Source of the DNA: an uncultured Desulfovibrio sp.
GTDB taxonomy: Bacteria; Desulfobacterota; Desulfovibrionia; Desulfovibrionales; Desulfovibrionaceae
DNA: 64,000 nucleotides
Reading direction: 5' to 3'
NCBI GenBank assembly: GCA_913060505.1
Contig: CAJXRQ010000004.1
Span: forward strand, 96,699-160,698
This document shows, piece after piece, positions 1-8,331 of this stretch. The notes under the pieces were generated by a model, which was not told the origin of the DNA, made no database searches, and worked only from the letters and a program-made list of their open reading frames with translations. The position numbers and the translations under genes are program-made. Each line of letters begins with the position of its first letter. Position 1 is the first letter of the stretch.

Positions 1-525
1 CGCAATTCCTGCGGTTCCATCGGTACGGTCAGCAATGTCACCAAGTACAGGGATGAACTCGAAAAGCTCATCACCGGCACCACGCCGCCGCTCCTGGTCG
101 TCACTGACGAAACCATCGAAGACCCGGCCTGCTTCGCTCTGGAAAAGCACCTCGAAGATTTTCTTGTCGAAAACTGGAGCCAGACCGAACTGGGCAAGGA
201 TTACGATATCTTCTCGGACGAAGGTGAACTGGTCGGTCGACAGTATCAGACCGATACCGGCCCTCTCGACATTCTGGCCGTCAGCAAGGACAAGAAGACT
301 CTCCTTGTGGTCGAACTTAAGCGAGGCCGAGCCAGCGACGCCGTCGTCGGCCAGGTGCTCAGATACATGGGATTCGTCCGCGAAGAACTGGCCGAAAACG
401 GACAGTCGGTCAAAGGCGTCATAATCGCCCTGGAGGACGACCTCCGCACCCGCCGGGCGCTTGCCGTCATGCCCGACGTCGATTTCTACCGCTACCGCAT
501 AAATTTCACTCTCACCAAGGTGTAA
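1..525 (+). CDS. NucS-like PD-(D/E)XK nuclease domain protein, 5'-truncated
   Basis: The frame is open from base 1 to the TAA at 523-525, so the true start lies left of the window. The last 110 codons or so form a NucS/DUF91-type restriction-endonuclease-like core. GPLD at 259-270 supplies the acidic residue and ELK at 313-321 the E-x-K pair, followed by a motif around VVGQVLRYMG. The visible N-terminal part (SIGTVSNVTKYRDELEKLI) resembles the extra domain of NucS-domain proteins found beside restriction systems; this is from memory of the family. hsdR begins 3 bases after the stop, so the two are probably co-translated. Inference: a nuclease or accessory factor of the adjoining type I restriction cassette. 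Its exact DNA target cannot be read from sequence. Confidence 0.75.
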   Translation, partial: RNSCGSIGTVSNVTKYRDELEKLITGTTPPLLVVTDETIEDPACFALEKHLEDFLVENWSQTELGKDYDIFSDEGELVGRQYQTDTGPLDILAVSKDKKTLLVVELKRGRASDAVVGQVLRYMGFVREELAENGQSVKGVIIALEDDLRTRRALAVMPDVDFYRYRINFTLTKV

Positions 526-528
526 GCC

Positions 529-3500
529 ATGAGCAGCCTCAGGAAACCCGAACGCGCTACGCAGAACCGTGTCATAGATCTCTTCCGCGACGAACTGAAG
601 TATCAGTACCTAGGCGACTGGTCCGACCGGGACAACGCCAATATCGAAGAAGAGTATCTGGCGAGCTTCCTGAAAAAATCGGGGTATTCTCCTGAGCAGA
701 CTTCCAGGGCCATCTACCTGCTGAAGGTGGAAGCGGATAATCATACCCGTGGCCTGTACGGAAACAACCAGGCCGTATACGAGAAACTCCGCTATGGCGT
801 GCAGGTCAAAGTCGAGGCGGGGAGCCCGACCGAGACTATCCGGCTTATCAATTGGGCAGAGCCGAAGAAAAACGATTTCGCCATTGCCGAGGAAGTGACC
901 CTCAAAGGCAACCATGAGCGCAGACCCGATCTCGTTCTCTACGTCAACGGCATTGCGGTCGGCGTCATCGAACTCAAGAACAGCCGTGTTTCCATCGGTG
1001 ACGGTATCCGACAGCTCATCTCCAACCAGAAACCGGAATTCAACGAATGTTTTTTCTCCACCGCTCAGGTTCTCATTGCTGGCAACGACTCCGAGGGGTT
1101 GCGTTACGGCACCATCGGTACGGCAGAGAAGTATTACCTGAAGTGGAAAGAGGACGAGCAGGACAACGAGGGCTACAAGCTGGACAAGTACCTGCGCAAG
1201 ATGTGCAGCAAGGAGCGACTCCTCGAATTGATGTACGACTTCGTCGTCTTTGACGGCGGAGTGAAAAAACTCCCTCGTGTTCACCAGTATTTCGGCATCA
1301 AGGCCGCACAAAAGCACGTCAACCGATACGAGGGCGGCATCATCTGGCACACGCAGGGCAGCGGCAAGTCCATCGTCATGGTGCTGCTGGCTAAGTGGAT
1401 TCTGGAGAACAAGCCCAACGCCCGCGTGGCCATCATCACCGACCGGGACGAATTGGACAAGCAGATCCAGCGCGTCTTTACCGAAACCGGCGAGGATATC
1501 CACCGCTCCCGGAGTGGAAGGGAATTGATGAGCCAGTTGGGACAGGCCAAGCCCCGACTGTTGTGTTCGCTCGTCCACAAGTTCGGGCGTAAGGACATCA
1601 AGGATCATGAGGCATACATCAAGGAACTGGAAGCCTCGCCAAGTCCGGCGGTAGGGGAGTTGTTCCTTTTCGTGGACGAATGCCACCGGACTCAGAGCGG
1701 CAAGCTTCACCAGATCATGAAGGCCATGCTGCCCAATGCGGTATTCATCGGCTTCACCGGTACGCCGCTTCTCAAGAAGGACAAGCAGACCAGCCTCGAA
1801 GTGTTCGGGAAGTATATCCACACCTACAAGTTCGGTGAGGCGGTCGAGGATGATGTGGTGCTCGACCTCATGTACGAGGCACGCGACATCGATCAGCGGC
1901 TCAGCTCAGAGGAAGGCGTTGATGCCTGGTTCGAGGCAGTGACCACTGGACTCAACGACTGGCAGAAGGATGAACTGAAAAAGCGTTGGGGCACCATGCA
2001 GAAGGTGCTCAGCTCAAAGTCCCGCATGAACCGGATCGTGACGGATATTGTCACTGATTTCGTGAAACAGCCGTACCTGCGTGGCGAGCACCGTACAGCC
2101 ATGCTTGTGGCCTCCAGCATGTACGAGGCAGCCAAATATTTCACGTTGTTTGAAGGCTCGCCGCTCAAGGGAAAATGCGCCATCATTACGTCTTACAATC
2201 CTTACGCTGGGGACGTGTCCAAGGAGGATGTCGGCGCGAATACCGAGACGGAAAAAGAGTTCCTTTACAACACCTACATGGACCTGCTCAAGAATGTCAC
2301 GCCTCGGGGAGACATGTCCGCGACCGAGACCTACGAGGAAGACGCCAAGCGGCTCTTCATCAATGAACCGGCTCGCATGAAGCTCCTCATCGTGGTCAAC
2401 AAGCTCCTGACGGGATTTGACGCGCCATCGTGCACCTGCCTCTTCATCGACAAACACATGCAGGACCACGGTCTGTTCCAGGCTATTTGCCGCACGAACC
2501 GTCTTGATGGCGATGAAAAGCCTTTCGGACACATCGTCGATTACAAGGATCTGTTCACGAAGGTCGAAAATGCGATCAATGTCTACACCGAGGAGCTGGA
2601 CCACGAAGCAGGGGAGGCCGATCCGCAGATCATGCTTAAGGATCGTCTCAATACTGGGCGAGAGCGGCTCGAAACGGCCCTGGAGGCCATAGCGCTGCTC
2701 TGTGAGCCCGTGGAACCGCCCAAGGGCGATCTGGAGCATATTCATTATTTCTGCGGCAACACGGAAATCCAGACCGACCTGGAGGAGCGTGAACCTCGCC
2801 GTGTGGCCCTGTACAAGGCCACGGCTTCCCTGGTCCGGGCATACTCGAACATTGCCAACGAAATGGAGTCAGCAGGATACACTCAGGCAGAGGCCGACAG
2901 TATCAAGAAACAGGTCGAAGAATATGTTGCCCTGCGGGACACGATCAAGAACGCTAGTGGCGAGACCCTTGATTTCAAGCCGTTTGAGGCAGACATGCGC
3001 CTCCTTATCGATACGTATATCGAGGCGGATGGCCCACGTAAAATTTCCCCCTTTGACGAGATGCCGTTACTCGACCTGATCGTGAACGCAGGGATTGCGG
3101 AAGCCATCGGGACTCGGCTCGGTGCTCTCAAAGGCGACAAGAACGCCGTTGCGGAGACAATCGAGAATAACGTCCGCCGTAAGATCATCAAGGAGCACCT
3201 CAACAATCCCGCCTTTTATGAGAGGATGTCTGAACTGCTGGATGAGATCATAGTCGCCCGGAAGGAAAAGGCGCTTGAGTACGAGGAATACCTGAAGAAG
3301 ATCGCGGAACTGGCCAGCCAGGTTCAATCCGGAGTTAAAGAAGATACCCCCAAGTCGCTCGACACCAAGGGTAAGCGGGCTCTCTATGACAATCTGGGGC
3401 AAGATGAAAACTTGGCCTTGCAGATCGATGCGACGGTCAGGGGTGTTCGCCCTGATGACTGGCGTGGGGTGCAGGCCAAGGAAAACGTCATCAAGGCCGG

Positions 3501-3576
3501 TTTGTATGGCGTTCTCCAGGATGAGGACGAAGTTGAGCGCGTGTTCAGTATTATCGTGGAGCAACCGGAGTACTGA
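529..3576 (+). CDS. hsdR: Type I restriction endonuclease subunit R (HsdR)
   Basis: The 1015-residue motor and nuclease subunit of a type I restriction-modification enzyme translocates DNA with ATP and cuts unmodified molecules. The N-terminal nuclease fold shows D134 and E148-L-K150. The superfamily 2 helicase part has a Walker A (GSGKS, residues 277-281), a DECH box near 383-386 and the TGTPLL motif shortly after. The C-terminal 400 residues are helical and resemble the EcoEI-type R-subunit C-terminus. Length and domain order are normal and no frameshift is visible. The start ATG follows the upstream nuclease stop by 3 bases, and the stop overlaps the next ATG in TGATG. The hsdM and hsdS partners are not in the window and are presumably to the left. 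Confidence 0.95.
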   Translation: MSSLRKPERATQNRVIDLFRDELKYQYLGDWSDRDNANIEEEYLASFLKKSGYSPEQTSRAIYLLKVEADNHTRGLYGNNQAVYEKLRYGVQVKVEAGSPTETIRLINWAEPKKNDFAIAEEVTLKGNHERRPDLVLYVNGIAVGVIELKNSRVSIGDGIRQLISNQKPEFNECFFSTAQVLIAGNDSEGLRYGTIGTAEKYYLKWKEDEQDNEGYKLDKYLRKMCSKERLLELMYDFVVFDGGVKKLPRVHQYFGIKAAQKHVNRYEGGIIWHTQGSGKSIVMVLLAKWILENKPNARVAIITDRDELDKQIQRVFTETGEDIHRSRSGRELMSQLGQAKPRLLCSLVHKFGRKDIKDHEAYIKELEASPSPAVGELFLFVDECHRTQSGKLHQIMKAMLPNAVFIGFTGTPLLKKDKQTSLEVFGKYIHTYKFGEAVEDDVVLDLMYEARDIDQRLSSEEGVDAWFEAVTTGLNDWQKDELKKRWGTMQKVLSSKSRMNRIVTDIVTDFVKQPYLRGEHRTAMLVASSMYEAAKYFTLFEGSPLKGKCAIITSYNPYAGDVSKEDVGANTETEKEFLYNTYMDLLKNVTPRGDMSATETYEEDAKRLFINEPARMKLLIVVNKLLTGFDAPSCTCLFIDKHMQDHGLFQAICRTNRLDGDEKPFGHIVDYKDLFTKVENAINVYTEELDHEAGEADPQIMLKDRLNTGRERLETALEAIALLCEPVEPPKGDLEHIHYFCGNTEIQTDLEEREPRRVALYKATASLVRAYSNIANEMESAGYTQAEADSIKKQVEEYVALRDTIKNASGETLDFKPFEADMRLLIDTYIEADGPRKISPFDEMPLLDLIVNAGIAEAIGTRLGALKGDKNAVAETIENNVRRKIIKEHLNNPAFYERMSELLDEIIVARKEKALEYEEYLKKIAELASQVQSGVKEDTPKSLDTKGKRALYDNLGQDENLALQIDATVRGVRPDDWRGVQAKENVIKAGLYGVLQDEDEVERVFSIIVEQPEY

Positions 3577-4292
3577 TGGTTTCTCGGATAGATCTCGGCG
3601 AAATCCCGGTGGATGTCATCCTCAAGGATATCAAGAACATTCATTTGAGCGTGAATCCTCCAGACGGGAAGGTTCGTATTTCCGCGCCATTGCGTATGGA
3701 TCTTGACACCATACGCGTCTTTGCCATCTCCAAGCTCAACTGGATAAAGAAAGAACAACGAAAGATGCGGGAACAAGAACGCGAAACAGCACGGGAGTAT
3801 TTGGAGCTAGAAAGCCATTACCTGTGGGGTAAACGATATTTGATGAAGATTATCGAAGTGGAAGCTCCACCGTCTGTTGACCTCAAGCACAACGCTATGA
3901 TCCTGAGCGTTCGTTCAGGGATGAGTGAGGAAAAACGACGGGAAGTCGTGGATGAGTGGTACAGGGGCCGACTGCGCGAAAAGGCTGAGCCCATGATTTC
4001 CCAGTGGGAACCACGCTTAGGCGTAAAGGTGAATCGGCTTTTTATACAGCGTATGAAGACACGCTGGGGAAGCTGTAATCCGGAGCGCGGTTACGTGCGC
4101 CTCAATACACATATAGCCAAAAAGCCTGTCCAATGCCTGGAGTACCTTCTTGTTCACGAGATGTTGCACATGATCGAACCGACGCATAATGCCAGCTTCA
4201 AAGCGTTGCTCGATAAGCACATGCCTCAGTGGGAAGATCTCCGACGGTTAATGAATCGTCTGCCGGTGAGCCATGAGGAGTGGCGGTATTAA
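3576..4292 (+). CDS. SprT/YgjP-like zinc metallopeptidase (DUF45/M48 family)
   Basis: This 238-residue protein has the zinc-protease signature HEMLH (H194, E195, H198). It is preceded by the family hallmark WGSCNPERGYVRLN, and a downstream PTHN segment probably gives the third ligand. It starts inside the hsdR stop codon (TGATG), so translation is coupled. YgjP-like metallopeptidases are often seen directly downstream of hsdR; the partner function is not established as far as I know. Inference: maturation or turnover of the restriction subunits, or an accessory defence protease. The N-terminal 60 residues form a basic, partly helical extension normal for the family. Confidence 0.85.
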   Translation: MVSRIDLGEIPVDVILKDIKNIHLSVNPPDGKVRISAPLRMDLDTIRVFAISKLNWIKKEQRKMREQERETAREYLELESHYLWGKRYLMKIIEVEAPPSVDLKHNAMILSVRSGMSEEKRREVVDEWYRGRLREKAEPMISQWEPRLGVKVNRLFIQRMKTRWGSCNPERGYVRLNTHIAKKPVQCLEYLLVHEMLHMIEPTHNASFKALLDKHMPQWEDLRRLMNRLPVSHEEWRY

Positions 4293-5234
4293 ACCCTATA
4301 GTTTAATAGAATTGCTTACAAAATAAGTGCTTATGGCAAGCAAGAATATTTTTTCAAGTTAGAAATAGAGTGCATTAGAGATGCTAGGTGGGTGATCCTT
4401 CCCTTACGAGTAGGCTTAAAGGTAGAGGCTGCGGCACCTCGGCCAGCCTGGGCCATGGTTTTTTCTCAAGAAGGTAAACATGGATTTCGGGGGAAAGCGC
4501 AATTTGACATGACAGAGTTCTAGAGATAGTCGTTTCTCATATTCTGATTCTCTTGTCGAAGAGTCTTAGTCTATGGAAACGCTAAAGGCTGAACTCAGTC
4601 AATGCCGGAGAATTCTCCCTAAGTTTCAGATACGCCAAACTGGATTCGTCATCCTTTCCTGTTTTGTAATGGGATCAAGTAGACGCTGCCGCTCTTATAA
4701 GTAACCAGACTTTGCGGCAGATGAATGAACTACATCTGGTCTTATCGTTTGCCCTCAATCCAAAAAAGGGAATGAGGGCTTAATTTATTTAACAGAGTTA
4801 GGAGTGACCCTAGTGCAGTCTGGGGGCTATCAACTCTGTGACTTTTACGCGTAACTGGACAGTAAGTAACTGGACAGGTTGCGGAGGATAAAAGGCAAGA
4901 ATATACGTGATCAGAATGGGTTGTGCAGAACTGGACAGTTGGACACGCAGCAGAACCGTTCTGATGAGTTGTGTATAAAGACTTTCTCGGCAGATTGAAC
5001 AGCACGAGCTGTTTATCTGGTCGTGGACAATGATTATAAAGAATATGAGGGCGGTACAACCGCCCTTTTTTTATCAAGACCATATATATGTGCTTATAGG
5101 CTTACAAGGTCTGGCACGATTTTGTTGAACAGATCTGGCATTTGAAGAACATGAAATGACTAGATTTTTCAAAGTATTGTTTTGTCGAGCCGTTGATGGC
5201 TTTAAGAAGGGGTAAACTTTCGAGACTTGGGTGG
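4293..5234 (+). other. Intergenic region of about 0.94 kb with short direct repeats
   Basis: I see no convincing protein gene here. The only longer open frame (minus strand, 4742-5083) has low-complexity content and no family resemblance. The ten-base word AACTGGACAG occurs three times, at 4853-4862, 4868-4877 and 4929-4938, and a terminator-like hairpin sits at 5049-5072 on the plus strand. The transcript it would end has no recognisable gene, so a small RNA or decayed coding sequence is possible. The position immediately after the defence cassette suits an island edge, but no attachment site or integrase is visible. Confidence 0.5.
5049..5072 (+). terminator. Rho-independent terminator
   Basis: Seven-base-pair GC-rich stem GGGCGGT/ACCGCCC with a three-base loop, directly followed by seven T. 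It is well formed for the plus strand, yet the nearest plus-strand gene (SprT-like) ends 750 bases upstream. It may therefore end an unrecognised short transcript. Confidence 0.7.
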
Positions 5235-7355
5235 CTAGTTTTGACGTAAACGAACAGCTCTTTCCACGGTCTTTACCAGTGTATTCATGTCTACCGGTTT
5301 AGCCAAATATCCGCTCACCCCGCATGCAAGAATGTTCTCCCTGTCGCCGCGCATGGCGTGGGCTGTCAGTGCGATGATCGGAGTGTTGGCATCGATTCCG
5401 TTGACACCTTTGCGAATGGCACGCGTGGCTTCCAATCCGTTCATGTTGGACATTTGGACGTCCATGATTACGCAATCTATTCTGTTTGTTGCCAATTGCT
5501 TCAAAACTTCGGTGCCGTCCTGAACGGAAATTACAGTATGTCCAGCCTTCTCCAGAAATCGGCAGGAGGAGAGGCGGTTAATTGCGTTATCGTCGGCTAC
5601 GAGCAGGGTGTATTGGCGTTTTTGGGCAAGAGGTGGTTCCGGTGCGCATGTCGCTGAACTCTTGGTGCCGTGGGTTGCTTTGATTGTGAAGGTAATCTTC
5701 GTGCCTTTTCCTGCAACGCTTTTCAAAGATATGGTTCCGCCCAGAACAGATATAAGTTGTTGAACAATGCTCAGCCCAAGCCCCGTACCACTTTGCCGCT
5801 GCTCAAAGGGTTGTTCCCCCTGTGTAAAGGGATCAAATATTTCTTCTTGCTGAGAAGTAGGGATTCCAAGCCCTGTATCGGTAATAGTGAAGACAAGTTC
5901 CAGATTTTGTTCTGTTGTCGCGTTGTTTGTTGTCGAAATTTCTATGTCGATGCTTCCTTCGGTAGTGAACTTCACGGCATTGCCAATGAGGTTGTAGAGA
6001 ATCTGGCGGAGTTTTCCTTCATCCCCCAAAATCCATTCTGGCGTTTGCACGTTCATATTCCAGCTCAAGTGAACGTGGGATGCCTCCAACTGGTCGTTGA
6101 ACAGTGCTGTTACTACACCCAGTAGTGAGGGAAGATGGAAATTGTTTTCTTCAACCTCCACGTGGCCTGTTTCAATTTTTGAAAGATCCAGAATATCGTT
6201 GATGATTTGCAACAAACTGCGGCCTGCATTGAGTGCGTTGAGAATGTATTCCCGCTGTTCGCTTGTTGGAGCTGAGCAATCGAGTAATTGTAGCATGGAG
6301 AGCACCCCATTGAGGGGGGTGCGGATTTCGTGGCTCATGTTGGCGAGAAATTGAGATTTTACGTTGTTGGCTTTTTCTGCAATTTTTTTTGTTTCTCTCA
6401 AGTCCTGTTCAATTTTGTTCTTGAGCAGCCCTGCGCCTATGATGGAAGCGGCGGCCTGAAGCGCATCAAGTTCCGCATGGCTCCACTCCCTTTCCCATCG
6501 GCATTCGTCAAAGCCGATAAAGCCCCACCACTTGTCACCCCGGTAAATGGGAAAGGCCACGACAGATTTTATTCCCTGCACTTCAAGGACAGATTGTTCC
6601 TCTGGTGGCATTTCCCGAATATGGCCGACAATAAATTTTCGTTTTTCAAAAAATATCTTCCAACGGCCAGCTCCGCTTTCTTCATAACTGAGCCCGCGTA
6701 GCCCCGGATTGTTGATTTCGGCCTTTGCATGAGAAGCTGTCCACTCATGATGGTGGTTCATGAGGATTGTTCCACAGTCATCCTCGGAGTTTTTGAAAAT
6801 GTAGACTCGACTGACATCAGCTCCGTTTCCCATTTTTTCGAGCAACGTTGTCGTGTGCCTGTGTAGATCATTGTCTGTAAGAAATCGTTCGGACGCCCAA
6901 CTCACTGCCTTGAGTATTGCCTCGCGGGACTGGATTGCGGTTTCGTTTTGTTTGCGTTCGGTTATGTCTGTGGCGATTTCAAGTCGTGCCAGGCGGCCGT
7001 CCGGCCATCGGATGGCCCTGTCCTGAATAAAGTACCAGCGTTTGTTACCCGTGTTTTGAAATTCCCAGGTATGCACTCCGGTAGGTTCATCATTTTCATC
7101 CAGCAATTTATGGTTGGTGCAAAACGGGCAAGGACCATTTTGTCCCTTTTGCATAACCGTCCAGCACTTTCGGCCGATGAGGTCGTCAGAACGGCCGATT
7201 TCGACAATGGCTTTATTGTTCAGGAAAAGAATTGCATCAGTTTTGATGTCTGTGGCATAGACCGCAGCATCAAGACTATTCAGGATGGTGAAAAGGCGTT
7301 GCCGTTCAAGTTCGATGGCCTTGTCAGAGAAAGACGTGGGAGTGTTGCCAATCAT
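5235..7355 (-). CDS. Hybrid sensor histidine kinase (PAS-GAF-HisKA-HATPase-REC)
   Basis: A cytoplasmic hybrid kinase with no membrane segment. In order it has a PAS domain with a cysteine-containing segment (GPCPFCTNH), a GAF domain (ending near DALQAAASIIGAGLL), a HisKA H-box MSHEIRTPLNG, an HATPase with N-box NLIGNAVKF and G-boxes DTGLGIP and GTGLGLSIV, and a C-terminal receiver with the phosphoacceptor in DCVIMDVQMSNMNG. The frame can be extended to a TTG at 7430, 4 bases after the upstream membrane-protein stop, but that codon has no ribosome-binding site. ATG at 7355 is the more ordinary start, with GGAG about 14 bases upstream. No output regulator is adjacent. It probably shares a transcript with the upstream membrane protein and SNF2 helicase. 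Confidence 0.9.
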   Translation of the reverse strand: MIGNTPTSFSDKAIELERQRLFTILNSLDAAVYATDIKTDAILFLNNKAIVEIGRSDDLIGRKCWTVMQKGQNGPCPFCTNHKLLDENDEPTGVHTWEFQNTGNKRWYFIQDRAIRWPDGRLARLEIATDITERKQNETAIQSREAILKAVSWASERFLTDNDLHRHTTTLLEKMGNGADVSRVYIFKNSEDDCGTILMNHHHEWTASHAKAEINNPGLRGLSYEESGAGRWKIFFEKRKFIVGHIREMPPEEQSVLEVQGIKSVVAFPIYRGDKWWGFIGFDECRWEREWSHAELDALQAAASIIGAGLLKNKIEQDLRETKKIAEKANNVKSQFLANMSHEIRTPLNGVLSMLQLLDCSAPTSEQREYILNALNAGRSLLQIINDILDLSKIETGHVEVEENNFHLPSLLGVVTALFNDQLEASHVHLSWNMNVQTPEWILGDEGKLRQILYNLIGNAVKFTTEGSIDIEISTTNNATTEQNLELVFTITDTGLGIPTSQQEEIFDPFTQGEQPFEQRQSGTGLGLSIVQQLISVLGGTISLKSVAGKGTKITFTIKATHGTKSSATCAPEPPLAQKRQYTLLVADDNAINRLSSCRFLEKAGHTVISVQDGTEVLKQLATNRIDCVIMDVQMSNMNGLEATRAIRKGVNGIDANTPIIALTAHAMRGDRENILACGVSGYLAKPVDMNTLVKTVERAVRLRQN

Positions 7356-7434
7356 GTGGATGCTTGCGTCTCCTCTGATGATTCGAAGAGTAGCCTGAGT
7401 TGGACATATATCCGGTATATCGCATTTCAATAGG

Positions 7435-8331
7435 TTATTGGTTCCGTGACGTAAAAAAACAATTATACGTCAACGTCAGCAACACTGCAAACAGTGCTGC
7501 ACCAATACCTATGGCTGCATTATAGTAGGGAGGGGCTGTCAAAGCCAGACGGATGAAGAGGGTGGCCAATGCGAAGCCTGAATTGCGGAATACCGCATTG
7601 AATGCCGGGAGATAGCGCTGCGCGATGAGGACAAGCAGAATATCGCTAAAGATGAGAACCGTATAGAACGCCTGGAAGAAATCGAATTCATGATGTCCGT
7701 GGAAGAACAGCCATGAATTGAGGATTCCCATGCCGGCGAATGCCACCAAAAGAAGAAGCGCCACAATTTTTTTGGCCGCCACGAATTTGAATAGCACGAC
7801 TCCTTTGGTGGTGTCTTCATCTGTGTCTCGCCGAATGCGCATATATAAACCGAGGAGGGCAAATATGATCAGTGCAGCGGTGCCGTCCGATACAATATGA
7901 TACAGGGCGGCTTCCTGCCCCGTAACCCTGATGGGCTCCGGGAAGTTGACGAGTTCCTTGAATGAACTTCGAAGCATGATCAGGGCCAGAATCTCGAACT
8001 GCTTGCCTACAGCTTTTGAAATGGAACAGGGGAGTGTGAATATGAGGCTGACAACCTCAAGGATCAACACCAGCGTGAACGCAAGGTTGATGGCCATGTA
8101 ATGGCTCTTGGGTGTAATGGCCGCCATAGAGGCAGGGAGTAACCCCTGCCGATTCATTTCAATAGTTGCCATGGCCCCGAGAAAGAAAAGCACCAGCAAG
8201 CCGGCGACCTTGCGCTGTGTGGCGTCACTTTCCCACCAGTGGTGCAAAGGATCAAAAAGGTAGGTTGCTACCTTGTATGCCGTATACATGGGGTTGCACC
8301 GGTTGTTTTGCTGACATTGGAATTGAGCCAT
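7435..8331 (-). CDS. Conserved integral membrane protein, function unknown
   Basis: 298 residues with about seven to eight predicted hydrophobic segments and a short cytoplasmic-looking N-terminus rich in Gln and Cys (CQQNNRC). Histidines and charged residues cluster between helices (WLFFHGHHEFDFFQ). I do not recognise the family. The ATG at 8331 lies immediately after the TAA of the SNF2 helicase and uses a GAGG within that gene's last codons, so translation is coupled. The downstream gene is a soluble hybrid histidine kinase, which would make this a possible membrane sensor partner; that is inference from order only. Confidence 0.8.
   Translation of the reverse strand: MAQFQCQQNNRCNPMYTAYKVATYLFDPLHHWWESDATQRKVAGLLVLFFLGAMATIEMNRQGLLPASMAAITPKSHYMAINLAFTLVLILEVVSLIFTLPCSISKAVGKQFEILALIMLRSSFKELVNFPEPIRVTGQEAALYHIVSDGTAALIIFALLGLYMRIRRDTDEDTTKGVVLFKFVAAKKIVALLLLVAFAGMGILNSWLFFHGHHEFDFFQAFYTVLIFSDILLVLIAQRYLPAFNAVFRNSGFALATLFIRLALTAPPYYNAAIGIGAALFAVLLTLTYNCFFTSRNQ

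Noticed and set aside
610..1821. 403-codon open frame antisense to hsdR
   Set aside because: It lies wholly opposite a well-supported gene and has no family resemblance; long antisense frames are expected from biased codon use.
4742..5083. 113-codon minus-strand frame in the gene-poor region
   Set aside because: No recognisable motif, low-complexity content, and it covers the repeats and the terminator.
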